Assembly: GCA_019054805.1 (NCBI GenBank)
Contig: JAHQIY010000004.1
Location: 5,580,001 to 5,644,000, forward strand
Reading direction: 5' to 3'
From: Brachionus manjavacas
Taxonomy: Eukaryota > Rotifera > Eurotatoria > Ploima > Brachionidae
Length of the DNA stretch: 64,000 nucleotides
The notes below the pieces were generated by a model. It made no database searches and was not told the origin of the DNA. It saw nothing but the letters and a program-made list of their open reading frames with translations. Both the position numbers and the translations under genes were made by a program. Below, piece after piece: positions 24,344 through 36,339 of this stretch (position 1 is its first letter; every line of letters starts with the position of its first letter).

Positions 24344-24929
24344 TAAAGTAAAAAAAAAAAAGTCTGAAAATAACTCTGAAATTTTCTGCACTTTGCGCGC
24401 TTTAAAAACAACAAAAAAAAGCTGACCGTTGCTTACATTATGAATAATGAAGAAATTAAAAAAAATAATGAATTTATTAAAGTTAAAAAATTTTGACTTT
24501 TAATTTATATTTTTTAATAACTATTTAATCAATTGACTTGATGTTTTTTTTTTAATTAAGTAAAAATTTTGCTCCATGTTTTTTTAACTTTTTATATGTT
24601 TCGTTCTACCTGTCTCAAGATTTCTTGGCAATTCAAAAGAAATTTTGTTTCTATAGACAACAGGCGTATAAACTGACAGTTCTAATAGCCATCGTTTCTT
24701 AAAACATAAAATCATTTTATTTTATTTTTCAGCTTTTTAAGAAATGTATTTTAAAAATTAAAAGACATTATGAAATTTCAAACAAAACTTCCAGCACAAT
24801 AAGAAAAAAAATTTAAATTTTGTTCTAACGGTTTTTGCAAGACAAGTTTGTGACCATTGGAAAAAAAAGTTATAATTTTTGTTCTTTTGTATTGGAAGTT
24901 TTGTATGAAATTTCTAAATGCCAAGTTAA

Positions 24930-25420
24930 AAGTTAGTAGTAGTAGTATTAGTAGTAATGCTGCGTGGATCTTTTCCACAAGCTGCAACATAGTAACGTCC
25001 AGCTATAGCAGTACAATTTCAAAATTTAAGTCTAACTCTTTTTATTTAATAATTTAACACTAATACAAACCAAATAGAATAATATAAAAAAATATGAAAA
25101 CATTTAAATGAAATAGTAATAATAACGTTTCCTAAATAATTAACTCGGTGCTTCTAGATCAGCCTTTCTCCATTGATTGACAACCAACCATCTAGTCTGG
25201 CTTTAAACTTTAAATAAATTTTTGATTTACAGTATTCGCTTCAACAATTCAGTTTGGCAGCATGTTCCACCAGCCAGACGCTCTATTTGAAAAAAAGTAC
25301 ATTCTTGCGGTTACGCTCTTATGATAATCATTTATTTCCTTGGATGTGAAACTTTGTGGTCTCACTCTTTTTATATGACCTCTTGTCCCTGCCGCTGGGC
25401 CAACTTTATCTAAACTCAGT
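24930..25420 (-). mobile_element. CR1/L2-like LINE 3' end, minus strand
   Basis: The minus strand at about 25,400-25,140 reads GHIKRVRPQSFTSKEIND, then RMYFFSNRASGWWNMLPN, stop, IVEANTV and FKARLD-like sequence, with small frame breaks. Further downstream on the same strand come GCAGCTTGTGG and, at 24,957-24,934, an ACT/ATT trinucleotide tail. The order (RT C-terminus, short UTR, trinucleotide tail) repeats that of the copy at 24.1 kb. Confidence 0.7.
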
Positions 25421-25429
25421 TATTAAAAA

Positions 25430-26470
25430 GTTATATAAATTTCAATTTATGACATCTTTTTTTTTCTTTTTAATTAATAAAAATATTAAAGAAATTAATT
25501 GTGGATAGAGCAAAAGTGAATAAAATTTTTTCTTATTCTTATTCACAATAGAGTATGCTGGATTAATTCATTTTTGCTTTCTCCAATTTAGAAGAAAACA
25601 AATTAAATGGAAAGAATAAATATGGTCGTGCTATGTAAAGTCCTAAGCATGATCCTGTACTTAAAAACAGTAAAAAAATAAACCATTTAGATGGTAATTC
25701 AATATTAATAATTTTTCTTCTTTCATTTTTTCGACATGGCTTGAGCTCATCAAAAAATTAAACAAAAATTATAAGGAAAAAAAAATTTAACAAAAAATGT
25801 TTTTAAGCTCTTTTTTGAGGTAATTTCATTATTGAAATTCAATTCCATCGATGTTGATGTAAGTCGGCCATCAACTCAAAGAAAAACATTCGGCTAATGA
25901 ACAACATTTTCTAAATATTTATAGATTTACTTTTTTTAATTTTAAAGTAAATGACTAAGTTCGATAGAACAAAAATAGAAGGGTAATTTTTTAAAATTAT
26001 TTTCTTTAAAACCAAAGCAAACTTTTTAGTTTATTAATTTAAAATTTATAAACTAATTTTTAAATTTCAAACGTGCTCAAAACAAATTTAAATGTTCAAT
26101 TAAATCTTACTCCAGATTTTTGAATTTAAGTATTTGGGAAAAGATAACCAAATCTTACGTAATAAGATCAAATTTAAAATAAACTTTGAACATTTTAAGA
26201 AATTTTTTAATTCTGATCATAAATTTTACTTTGTTTTTATTTTACGTTTCACGTTTTTCATGTCTCCAAGTCTTTTTTATCTGATGGATTCCACACTTAT
26301 TCACAATACCCCAAATAAGATATAACGTAGGTGCAGTAAAGTGATGGAATCTAGGTTAAATAAAATTGTGCAATAATCAAAATTAATAAAGTCTTCTCTT
26401 TAATTTTAAAGAAAATTGATCCAAATTTATCCTAATTTTAATTTTATCCTTTTATAATTTAATTTAACGA
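25430..26470. other. AT-rich intergenic DNA, nothing recognised
   Basis: No protein motifs or sharp repeats seen on either strand. Confidence 0.5.
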
Positions 26471-26918
26471 ATTGGAAAGATTTTTATTTCATGAAAACAT
26501 TTTTTATTTTAAATTTATATGCTTTTTTTTTAAGTAAAAATTATATTTTTTTTGACACATTAAAAATACTTTTAATCTTTTCATTCACTTAAATTTTTTT
26601 TGGATTTTTTATTTATTATTATTCATTTATTAATAATCGTTTAATAATCAAAATATAAATTTTGAATTTATTTTTTAATATTTAGATTTATTTTTTCCAT
26701 GAAAAATTAATTATGAAAATTATGCTCACTTTGAATTTTGATTATTGAAAGGTCATCAATAAATGAATAATGATTAAAAAATCCAAAAAAAAAATTTAAT
26801 GAATTAAAAGAATAAAAGTATTTTTGATATGTCAAAAAAAAATACAATTTTTACTTGATAAAATACCATTTAAATTTAAAGTAAAAAATATATGCATGAA
26901 ATAAAAATCTTTCCAATT
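26471..26918. repeat. Long inverted repeat (MITE-like)
   Basis: The left arm 26,471-26,654 and right arm 26,735-26,918 are imperfect reverse complements, roughly 80-85% by eye. They run from ATTGGAAAGATTTTTATTTC at the outer ends to AATAATCAAAAT at the inner ends, with about 80 nt between. There is no coding capacity. A target duplication could not be fixed. Confidence 0.65.
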
Positions 26919-28082
26919 AAATAAAGATAATGTTTGATCACTAAATTTTTTTATATTCAATAATTTCCCAAGTATGTTTAAAGTTATTTTTTTTAAAAAT
27001 AAGTATGAAAAAAAACACACTAGATTTTTCTGGTTTTATTGACAATAGATGGAAGATTTCTGATTTTACTTAATATTTTTCTATCATATGTAAATAATTT
27101 TCAAAGTTAATGATCATATATGAGAGGGATAGAAAGAATTAAAACAAGAAAGAAAAACTAAGAAAATACAATAAATTTTTTTTGTTTGAACTAAAAGAAA
27201 TGAAAATTTGAGTGAAAATGGTGATTGCCAAATCTAATCAGTTTAATTAATCATTCAAGCTTGTTTTATAAAAAAAATCGAACAATGATACGACCTTTAT
27301 AAAATTCTATTAATTAATTTTTTTTCTATATTACAAGTTTATGCGGATTTCTCTTTTTATATGAAAGAGTTTTAATTTTTTTTAGCTTTTCAAATAAATA
27401 TTTATTTTAAGTCCGAATCTCTTTTTTATGTCTTTTTTAACAAAATTTAAGTTTTTTTTTACTTCTCTCATTATATATTAACAAATAGAGTCGATTCAAC
27501 TTCTTAACAGCTACATATTTAATCAAACTTTTTGATCACATTTCACCTTGATTTTTAGATTAAAAATAAATTTTTAAATTTTTAGTCTCAAGAATATTAT
27601 CAACTAGAAAATACTTGGTGCAAAAGCAATAATAACCTATGGAATTTCAATTTATTTAGTTTAATGCAATGGACAAAAATTAAGAAAAAAATTTTATTGA
27701 AAAAAAATTCAGTTTAAGTTCAAACCTAAGCAAACAAATTTAAACATTTCTTCATTTGGAAGAACTTCCAAAATGATGAAACAAATATGTTTTCAAAACT
27801 TGTTTAGCTCCAAGTCAAATAGACAAAAAAGCTTCCATTGAATTAAACAAATTTATGGATCTGTAAATACTTAAATGATACAAAGTCCAAAAAAAAGCAA
27901 AAGTCATAACAAAAAAATACAAAAAAAATGAACAGGTAAAATAAATTATAAAAAAAAGAACAAGAAAATTATTTAACATGCTTGAAAATAGTAAAAGTTT
28001 TCGAGTTTATTTTTTTTAAATTATTTATAAAATATATAAAATAAAATATTTATAGAATATTAGTATATTTTTTTGTTAGATA
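26919..28082. other. AT-rich DNA downstream of UBE2H
   Basis: It probably contains the UBE2H 3' UTR on the minus strand. No other feature seen. Confidence 0.4.
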
Positions 28083-28754
28083 TTACAGTTCCATTCCTGG
28101 CGCATCGTCATCTTCGAATTCGCTCATAGAACTTTCACTACTTTCGTCGTTATTGGTTTTGCCGTTGTTTTTAGATGAACCTTTAGCGGCGTCTAACGAC
28201 CCGGAAGAGCCGGCATCAGACGAGCAAGAGGCTCCCGAAGAAGACGATGAGGTAGCTCCGTTCTGATACGATTTGTGTTGCTCTTGGGCCTTTAGCGCCT
28301 CCTCTGTTGCATACTTCTTCACGTACTCTCTCACTTTGGCCTTGTACTCTTCTGGTTTGTGCAAGTAAAGCGCTGCGGCGTCACCATTCAAGGGGTCAAC
28401 TGGGTTCGGGTAAGTTAACAACTGCGGCAAAAACGACTCGAAAACATTGACCAAATCGTACATAGGCGTCCATGTTTGATTAATAACGTCAAGACACACT
28501 GTGCCAGAGGCCTCATCTATGTTCGGGTGAAATATCCTATTCATAAAACCAATTGATGGCGATTTAAATGGGTATTTGTCCGGCAAGTCAACGCGTATCT
28601 TCCACACGCCTCCATCATAAGGTGTTGTTTTGGGACCATGGAACCTTACCATAAACTCGTTTAGACCGCCCAAAATAGTCACTTCGTGCTGAGATTCTAT
28701 CAGCTTGATTACGTCCGTGTTCATGCGACGTTTACCTGGATTGGGCGATGTCAT
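28083..28754 (-). CDS. UBE2H: Ubiquitin-conjugating enzyme E2 H, single exon
   Basis: The product is 223 aa when started at the ATG at 28,754-28,752. That start aligns with the family N-terminus ([11 protein letters not shown] versus the human MSSPSPGKRRM); the frame is open for only two codons upstream. The UBC fold spans about residues 1-150, with HPN at 76-78, the active-site Cys at residue 87 in [13 protein letters not shown], and [14 protein letters not shown]2 H takes ubiquitin from E1 and works with E3s such as the CTLH/GID complex (family knowledge). The tail is longer than the human 183 aa: a Ser/Gly/Asn low-complexity stretch (about residues 165-205) precedes the conserved acidic end ([16 protein letters not shown]). 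The coding region has no intron, unlike the vertebrate gene. Confidence 0.97.
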   Translation of the reverse strand: MTSPNPGKRRMNTDVIKLIESQHEVTILGGLNEFMVRFHGPKTTPYDGGVWKIRVDLPDKYPFKSPSIGFMNRIFHPNIDEASGTVCLDVINQTWTPMYDLVNVFESFLPQLLTYPNPVDPLNGDAAALYLHKPEEYKAKVREYVKKYATEEALKAQEQHKSYQNGATSSSSSGASCSSDAGSSGSLDAAKGSSKNNGKTNNDESSESSMSEFEDDDAPGMEL

Positions 28755-29485
28755 TTTCACTTTCGAACAGCTTTTACTCGGGTTTCTATTCCTTTTATCT
28801 AGATAGGCTTTAATTTAATTAAAATTCAGAGTTGCCAAGGTGAATATTTTATTTGAGGCCCTTTTTTATTTCAATGTAAAATTAGAGATTTAATTTTTTT
28901 AATTTGACGCCAAAAATTGCATCTTTTTTACCAAAGAAATGGTTTTAAAAAAAATTAAACTAATCAATACAATCTTAGGGCTCTACTTTCTTTATCTTTA
29001 GTCATATTTATTTATGTTTTTCTACATGTACCAATAATTTTCATTTAAATATTTAATTTAGAAAAAAATTTTAATTCTTTTCAAAGAATATATAAAATTA
29101 TTATAATTAAGCAAAACGCAACAACAACATAGCTTAAAAAACAATATACAAAAGAAAAGAAAAATTATTTCTTTATAGAATTTAATGCAAGAGCTTGTAG
29201 CATAAATTAAAATAAAGTTGAATTCTCCCAATTGAATTGCGGAATTTCTTTTAAACCTTTATTATATTTGATAATCCTATTTTATCATAATGCTGGAATA
29301 AAATAAATTTTATGATTTTTTATTTAAGCATCTGATTATTTTTAATCAGGTGAGCGGAGTAGAAGAAATTGTAGCTAGCAAGCTGAAATAAAAATAAAAT
29401 TTTACATACAAATTTAGCTGTATGAATTTTTAACTTGATGTAAGAATAAAAAAATTTTTAAATATTTTTATTTTATGATAGACAC
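28755..29485. other. Intergenic, between UBE2H promoter side and LYAR 3' end
   Basis: No gene recognised. Both neighbours are on the minus strand. Confidence 0.4.
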
Positions 29486-30674
29486 TTAACTAATTTGGTT
29501 GCTGTTGGCGTCGCTATATTTGACAACTAGATTGGAATCATTTTCAATCAAACTGAACAAATTTGACGATTTTTTTATTTTTTTATTTAATTTTTTGCGA
29601 AATTTTTCCATATCGTTGACTATTTCTTCATTTTGCTCGTTTTCATTTGATTTGAATTTTTTGTATTTTTTAAACACCTTTAAAAACAAAATCACAATAA
29701 AACAAATTCCAATTAATTTGAACGAAAATTTCAAAACAAATAGCTTTTTTAGTATTTTATTAAATTAAGCAAAAAAAAATAAAATACCTTTTTTTCTAAC
29801 TTGTCGAGACTAACAGAGTATTCTTGATGCTTGGTGCATTCTTTTTTTAAGACTTCAACCCAGTTGAAATCATCTGAACTTTTTTTATCTTCATTTGTAT
29901 CGGCATTTTTCAGCTTTTTATTATTTGTCTCATTTTTTTCGCCCTGTTCGACAACATCTTCAAGTTTTCTTTTTAAATCAATTCCATGTGCAGTTTTGTC
30001 TGTCTTATCGAAAGACTCAATGACATTCCATATTTCTTCCAATTGACTTTGATTTAGGTTAAACGATCGGAAGCTATTTCGAATGAAATTGAAAAATTTG
30101 GCTTTTTTTCTGGGCACATTCGGGTAATCGGTCAATTTTTGCAGCAATGATTTAGCTTTTGGGCTTCCTTTGAAAGATTCCACAGCTTTCAAAACTTTCT
30201 TTATTAATACAAAATTTTTTTAATTTTAGTTAAACAACAATGTTAATTAATCAACAAAAAAATATCCAATTTTGAAAAATTCTCCACAATTTTTTTTTAA
30301 CTTAATTTATTTTAAATAAAAATTTTAAAGAATTTTGAGAATTTTTTTTTTCAATTTTCAATTTAAATTTACCTCGAACCAAGCATTTTGCTTAACGTCG
30401 CCTTTATTTTGTTTGGCAACATAGTCCTTGCTTTCGTAGCGCTCAGATTCAGTCAAGCACTTAACATGAGACTTGTACTCTTCGTTTCTTAAACAAAACT
30501 AAACATTAAAAAAATTGAATCTTAGGAAAATGAGGTGATAAAATTTTAACTTTACTTGAAATCCTTTTGACAATCAATGCAGCTGAATAATCTCGATCTG
30601 CATGATCTCATGTGAGTTTCAACTTGGTTCTTGCGTAAACCAGTGCCGCATTGGCAACAATTGAAGTAGACCAT
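29486..30674 (-). CDS. LYAR: LYAR, nucleolar C2HC zinc-finger protein
   Basis: Four exons: 30,674-30,556, 30,487-30,373, 30,198-29,788 and 29,677-29,486. All introns are GT-AG and the phases join to a 278-aa frame. The N-terminus has the LYAR zinc fingers (MVYFNCCQCGTGLRKNQVET, then CIDCQKDF and HVKCLTESERY). A conserved middle reads KGDVKQNAWFE and YPNVPRKKAKFFNFIRN. A charged Lys/Glu/Asp linker follows, then the C-terminal DFNWVEVLKKE and a basic helix. LYAR works in the nucleolus in pre-rRNA processing and small-subunit assembly (family knowledge). It is shorter than the 379-aa human protein, mainly in the charged linker. The ATG at 30,674 is the family start. Confidence 0.95.
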
Positions 30675-31439
30675 TTCACAAAAGATCTAAAACTATTTTG
30701 AAATAAACTTTAGCGCAAATTTATCTTCGCAATTTATGATAATTTGCAGCAAAATTATTTAAATTTAAATTGATCATAAAATTATTTGTCTACGACTTAA
30801 TGCGTTTTTAGAACAAAATTATATTTAAGTTTATTTAAAAAATAAGAAGAATTTTATATTGAAAATTAACGAAAAAGTTGTTCTCGTTGCTTTCAATATT
30901 TCATGCTTTATACTCTCATTTAAATTTTTTTCGCATTTAATATGCAAAACGATATGTATGAAGTAGAAAAAAAATTTATCATATGTTTTAGTGAATTTTT
31001 AATTTCGTTCTTTATTTTCCATTTAGTCAAATAATAATGCATTCAATTTTTGACTCAAAATAATTTTATTAATAAATCATTTTGCTTATATTTTTTAATT
31101 TAAGACAATTTTTTATCATGATTTTTCCAATTTCGATTATTAAAAACTAATTATCAAATTTTTATTTCTAAAATAAAATAAATAAAGCTCTGTAAAAAAT
31201 ATAAATTATTTTAAAATTTTTCAAATCAAATGCCGCAGTTAATCTAAATTTTGGTTTTATAAAGATAACTAATTTTTCTAGAATTGAATGTATTAAAAAT
31301 GATCCCTTTAATTTCAGATTTGTAAGTCACAAAAATTCATGCATTAAAACCTTTATATTTTACGTAAATTTTCGTAATTTTAGGAAAAAATTTTGTTATT
31401 TAACAAAAATTTCAAAAATTTTCAGAAAATTAATTTTAC

Positions 31440-31790
31440 ATATTTCTTAAATTGTAAAAGAAACAAAAAATAGCGTTTTCAGTGATTTTACAAGAGTTTT
31501 GAAGATTCTATAATTATTTTGGGAAAAAGTGTTTTTATTTAATTTTTTAATGAATCTGGAAATATATAGCAGAATTTTTCAGAATGAGTACATTGGCGGT
31601 ACACAGCATGTACCGTTTACCTTTAACTTAATTTTTACCCCACTCTAAAATCTAAATTCGATAACCCGAATTTTGGGTTATGTCCGTACCGAAATCCACA
31701 ATGCCGAAAATTCTTCGAAAATCACTAAAAACGCTGTTTTTTTACTCTTTTAAAATCTACGAAAAAAGATGTGAATTATCTAACATTGTA
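31440..31790. repeat. Inverted-repeat block with shared GTACCGAAATCC unit
   Basis: The segment 31,686-31,741 (GTACCGAAATCC ... AAATCACTAAAAACGCTG) has a diverged inverted partner at 31,465-31,504 (CAGCGTTTT-like, read on the other strand). It also has a direct relative at 38,932-38,988. No coding capacity. Confidence 0.5.
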
Positions 31791-32008
31791 TAAATTTACT
31801 AAAATTTAAATATCAATTTTTTATCTAAAATCATCGCTAAATTCACACAAAAAATAAAAACATAGTTGCTTTTTTTAAATGAATGGATTCTTGAAAAGAT
31901 TTACAGTCAAAATTTACTGTTCTTTAAACTTAAACTCAAATGATGAAAAAATGTTTAACATGTAAAGAATAATTCATCACCTTTATTTCTATCAGTCTTT
32001 TTAACAAA

Positions 32009-32949
32009 GATTTGATACTAAGGTTTTTGGTAATTTTACGTTATTTTTCGAAAATTTACGAATTTTTTCGTAAATTTGCGTAATAATTCGATAATAACAT
32101 ATGTAATAAAAGGTTTAATTACGAAAAATTACGTAAAACAAAAATGCCAAAAGCATGCCATTTTTTTTGGCCATTTAAAACTTTTTTTAGTAAATTAAAA
32201 AAATTAAAAAACAATTGAGAAAAAAAAATTACCGATTATTAAATAATTTTACGTTTAAAACGCCGATTGCTGTAAATCAGTTTTCGATTGTTGAAGAAGA
32301 AGACGTTTAATTAGTTTTTAATGATTTTTACGCTTTTTCAAAAGTTTTACCATTATGAAAATTAAGTAAGATGATCTTAAAAAACCTATATCCATTAGAT
32401 TGATATAACCTTAATTAATTAATATAAATTAATTTTTTTATTATTTAAAAAATTAACCTCCAAGAAGGAGATATATAATGTGTAAAATTTTATAGTTACA
32501 AAAATGATTAGAGAAAAAAACATCAAAAATACAACTATAAATTTGATAAGTTGAAAAAGAAAAATTGCATTTATCATTCTGCATGGAATGTTTAGTAATA
32601 TCCAAAAGTAGATTCCGTTTGTAATTCAGAAAAACGGAGACTGATCTAATTGTTAAACCAATTATTTAAAATAAAGCATTAAAAACATTTGATTGAACAC
32701 TTAATTTTTTTAACAAATTTTTACAAAAATTTTCTAAATTTTACTTAATTTTACCGGTTCAAAATTCGATTTTTACGTAAAATTACTTTAAAATCGATAA
32801 TTTTTTTCTCAATTGTTTTTTAATTTGTTTATTTAACTACTATAAAAAAGTTTAAAATAGCCTAAAAATTGGCATGTTTTTGGAATTCTTGTTTTTACGT
32901 AATTTTTCGAATTATTACGTAAATTTACCAAAAACTGTAATACCAAATC
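32009..32949. mobile_element. Non-coding DNA-transposon-like element with long TIRs
   Basis: About 250 bp at each end are imperfect reverse complements. The left end reads GATTTGATACTAAGGTTTTT and the right end, reverse-complemented, GATTTGGTATTACAGTTTTT. Both arms continue through TTACG-rich sequence and an exact AAAAAACAATTGAGAAAAAA stretch. The interior (about 32,260-32,740) has no open frame. TTACGTAA-rich ends resemble the element at 39-40 kb, so the two may be related MITEs. Confidence 0.6.
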
Positions 32950-33321
32950 AGAACTGTTTTTTTTTTTTTTCAATGTGTCCAAATCAGACATTAGTCTTTC
33001 ATGCGAACATAGTGGACACACTCATTTATTTAAAGAAAGAAAAATTTTTTTTTTATTTAAATCGAAATTAATAATAATTATAAATAGAAAGAATAAAATA
33101 AAATAAGAAAAAAGAGAAGGAGAGTGAGAGGTGATTTGGGTTTATTATAAGTTTTTATTAGTATTTTAATTTTTTTGTATTTTACATATTTAAGAAGATT
33201 AGAGATGTAATCTATGTCTAATTTGGGAAATTTTAATAAACTCGATAAAGTGTAGATTTACATTATAAATTTTTCTTTGTCTAAATAGAGATAAATTTAA
33301 ATCTAGATCATTCAGTGTAAT

Positions 33322-33560
33322 TCATTTGTTAATTTTGAAAATAAAGAAAGAAAATGTTAATTCTCCAGAAGAAAAAAACCCTAGTCTTCCTGGGGTATAA
33401 AGTTTATTGCTGTTTCTTAAATTACATGGTTTATTTAGAGATTCGTTCACAATAAGTTGAGTTTTAAGTGGAATAGGCGATTCTGGGTTTTTCAAAATCT
33501 TATAAGAAAAGCAGCAAAGCTTAAAGATCAGCTTATGTTGCAAAACGGTAAAAACCTAGA
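33322..33560 (-). mobile_element. CR1/L2-like RT C-terminal fragment
   Basis: The minus strand reads HKLIFKLCCFSYKILKNPES, then CNLRNSNKLYTPGRLGFF. This matches the pattern IxFKLLxLxYKxL..LRxSxxLxxP at the C-terminus of CR1/L2-type reverse transcriptases. The frame is short and isolated. Confidence 0.55.
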
Positions 33561-33789
33561 ATTTCAAGATTATTATTATTTTTTTACCATTGTTGAGATG
33601 TACTTTGGTGCTAGCCCAAAAGCTGGTATCTTAGCTTATGACCCAGCATAATCGAACTAGGGAATACGGAAATTGTATTGAAATCGTTAGATAAAATTAA
33701 CTTGGGCTTTAAAGTAGATCAATTTGAAAAGTGAAATATAATATGCATTGGATAGAGATTGAATAGCTGGATTGGAGAAAAAGATGATA

Positions 33790-36170
33790 AGTGATAAACT
33801 ATAATGTTGTTGTTAATTTATTTTATTTAAATGACCCCAGCAAAGCTGTTTTGGTCAAGAATTATATGTATACAAAAATAAATTTGTTTTAAAATAAGTC
33901 TAAAAAGTGTAAACGAAATCAGTAAATAAGTAAGTACGGAGAGATTAAAAGTTTAAAGATTAAATTGAGTCACATAAAAAAGTTTTATATTTTTTTAAAT
34001 ATGATTTGCTAATGTTGGAATATTCTTCAAGGAGATTATTAAACAATGGATTTTCACTTTGTATCGCGTTTTAGGCATAGCTTTTATTTAAATCAACGAG
34101 TCTTTCACTAATACCTGTCAAACCGGTTATGTGTCAAATGGTAACTAGTTTATGCTTTTGATTACTCTATTTTGAATAGTTTGAAGTTGTTTTTTTCTTT
34201 TTTTTGAATTGATGCATAGTATAAAATAGATCTGACTAAAGACGTGTAAATTTGAACCGACGTTTTGTTTGATAAGTGTCAAGATTTGTGTGATATAATT
34301 TTTATACAATTTAACCTGTTTGTACATTTCTTCTTGATCGACTCTTTGATTTTTGAATAAAAAACTTTTATCAAAAGCGATACCTAAAAAAGTTGGTGAA
34401 TCGTCGTATTTTATGTTTTTGTTGTATAGTTTGAGCTTAAGTTTGTTTTTGTGATTTTTTTATCCTTTGAAAAAATGATATGACAAGATTTATTAGGAGC
34501 CATCTTGAGTCTCCATTTGTTTAACCAAGTTTCTAGTTGTTTAAAATATTTGTTAATAATTTTTGAAAATCATCACAAATCATCTGCAAATAAAATAAAT
34601 AACGCTTATTTCTAGACAAATTTATCGGTATATAATTTATAAAAATTGAGAAAAGCAGTGGACTGAGAACTTTCCCCTGGGTTACACCGGCTAAAATATT
34701 AAAATCACTTGTAAAAATCTCGTTTAATTTTATTCTGAACCTTCGACTTTCTAGGAAGCCTTTGCACCAAGAAATTACATAGAACGCGATATTAAATTCG
34801 AACATTTTGAATAAAAGGCCTTTGTGCCAATCATTATAAAAAGCCGAGGCTATGTCAAAGAATATAGCACAAACCTTTTTTCTACGATTAAATGATTCAC
34901 TACTCTTCTGAATTAAGTGACTATGGTTAGGGTTTAGTTTGTCGTTTTTTTCTAAAGCCTGATTGCTCGTTAAGAATAATGTTGTTATCATCAAGGAACT
35001 TAATTATACGAGAGTTTATAAGTTTTTCAGCGAGCTTAGCTAAACAACTTTTAACACTTATTGGTCTATAATCTATAGGATTCGGGCTGTTTGATTTTTT
35101 CTTGGGAATCATGGTAATGGTTGCCAATTTTCAGTCGTTTGGTATTATATTCGAGAATCTTGTTAAAAAGTTTTAGTATTAGGTTTTTAATTTTTTTTGA
35201 AGTGTTTTTTAGCATGAGGTTGTGAAGCTTATCATGGCCCGAAGACGCCTTACGATTAAGCTTGCGATTAAGTTCATCAATAGTAAAAGGGCTAAATTCG
35301 TTATTTTTGATGTTTTCTGATAATTTCGACCTTAATTAGTCTTCTATTGAGCATTTAAATTTATTATCGAACGTTTGATCGTTACTGTCTTGAAAAGTAC
35401 CCTCAAGAAGCGATCCAAATAATTGAGCTTTGTCCTTATCGTTTACAAAATTTTTATTTTCGTGAAAAGAGTTGGAAATTCTCTAGCTTCATGCGAACTC
35501 GGATTTTTCACTGGTTTAATCTTTGTCAGAATGGCCTTGATGATACTAATTTATTTCCAAGAGATGAAACTAAATCTAACCAGTGTTTGTTTTTAATCGC
35601 TTTAATTTCTTGATCAATCGTTTGCTTTAATATATTTTTCTTTATTTGTCCTCTTACTTTTTATATTTAATTTTATTTTTGATTTTTATTAGTTTGATTA
35701 TGGAAGACGGAAGATTCTCAGGTACCGACGGTTTTTTGATCGGAATACTATTAAGAGCCGCTTCGATTAGAGAATTGGTTATTATATTGTCTGTTTCTAG
35801 ATATACTAATAGATTACAGTTAGCTGTTACTTTAAACTGATTGATACTTAATTCGTCTTGATTATAATGGCTAAAAAATTCGTTTTGAATTTCTCGTTTA
35901 TTATTTATAAATTTGTCGTCCTTCTTAAAATAGATTTACTGAGCTACTATCGGTTTGGATCGTTTAGTAATGTTTGTGTTAGGTGAGTTTTATTCAGTCG
36001 AAAGTTTAGTTTTTGATGCCACCGAATATCGGCCATTTGGGAAGCTATTAAAAACGTTTAAAGGTATCAATTAATGTGCTTGCTTTATTGGATGTTTCTG
36101 CATTGGTTGTCTGGTCCATCTCCATCGAAGAACTCGATGGCGGTCCATATGAAGATGTACTCATTTGGGC
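33790..36170 (-). mobile_element. Degenerate Jockey-like LINE, 5'-truncated
   Basis: From high to low coordinates the minus strand gives: a linker (AALNSIPIKKPSVPENLPSS, about 35,760); TITMIPKKKSNSPNPIDYRP (about 35,100); NEQSGFRKKRQTK; KVCAIFFDIASAF (motif A); ILAGVTQGKVLSPLLFSIFI (motif B); a damaged catalytic box reading ICDD instead of the usual ADD; KQLQTIQNRVIKSIN; LVKDSLI; and a 3' UTR with GACCCCAGCAAAGCTGTTTT near 33,830. Several frameshifts and the altered box mean it is dead. It resembles the LINE at 47-51 kb but is a different, older copy. Confidence 0.75.
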
Positions 36171-36339
36171 TCAAAATGAATAGCCAATAGATATGGTAAA
36201 TAATAATTATGCAGCAGAATTGAAAAAAGTAAAAAAAATTATGCAATAATCTTCTATTTCAAAAACAATAATCAGAGTGATTAAAATAATTGTATTTTGA
36301 CTGGTTTTGAAAGAAAGGATAATTGATTTATTGAGTTAA

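Noticed and set aside
24857..25057. Plus-strand ORF across the AGT repeat
   Set aside because: It runs through a LINE 3' tail and its trinucleotide tract; the minus-strand LINE explains the sequence.
28755..28760. Upstream GTG as UBE2H start
   Set aside because: A eukaryotic gene with an in-frame ATG two codons later that matches the family N-terminus; GTG initiation is not needed.
33600..33670. tRNA-like sequence with AATCGAACTAGGG
   Set aside because: The T-arm-like word lacks the GG-TTCGA-CC pairing and no cloverleaf could be drawn.
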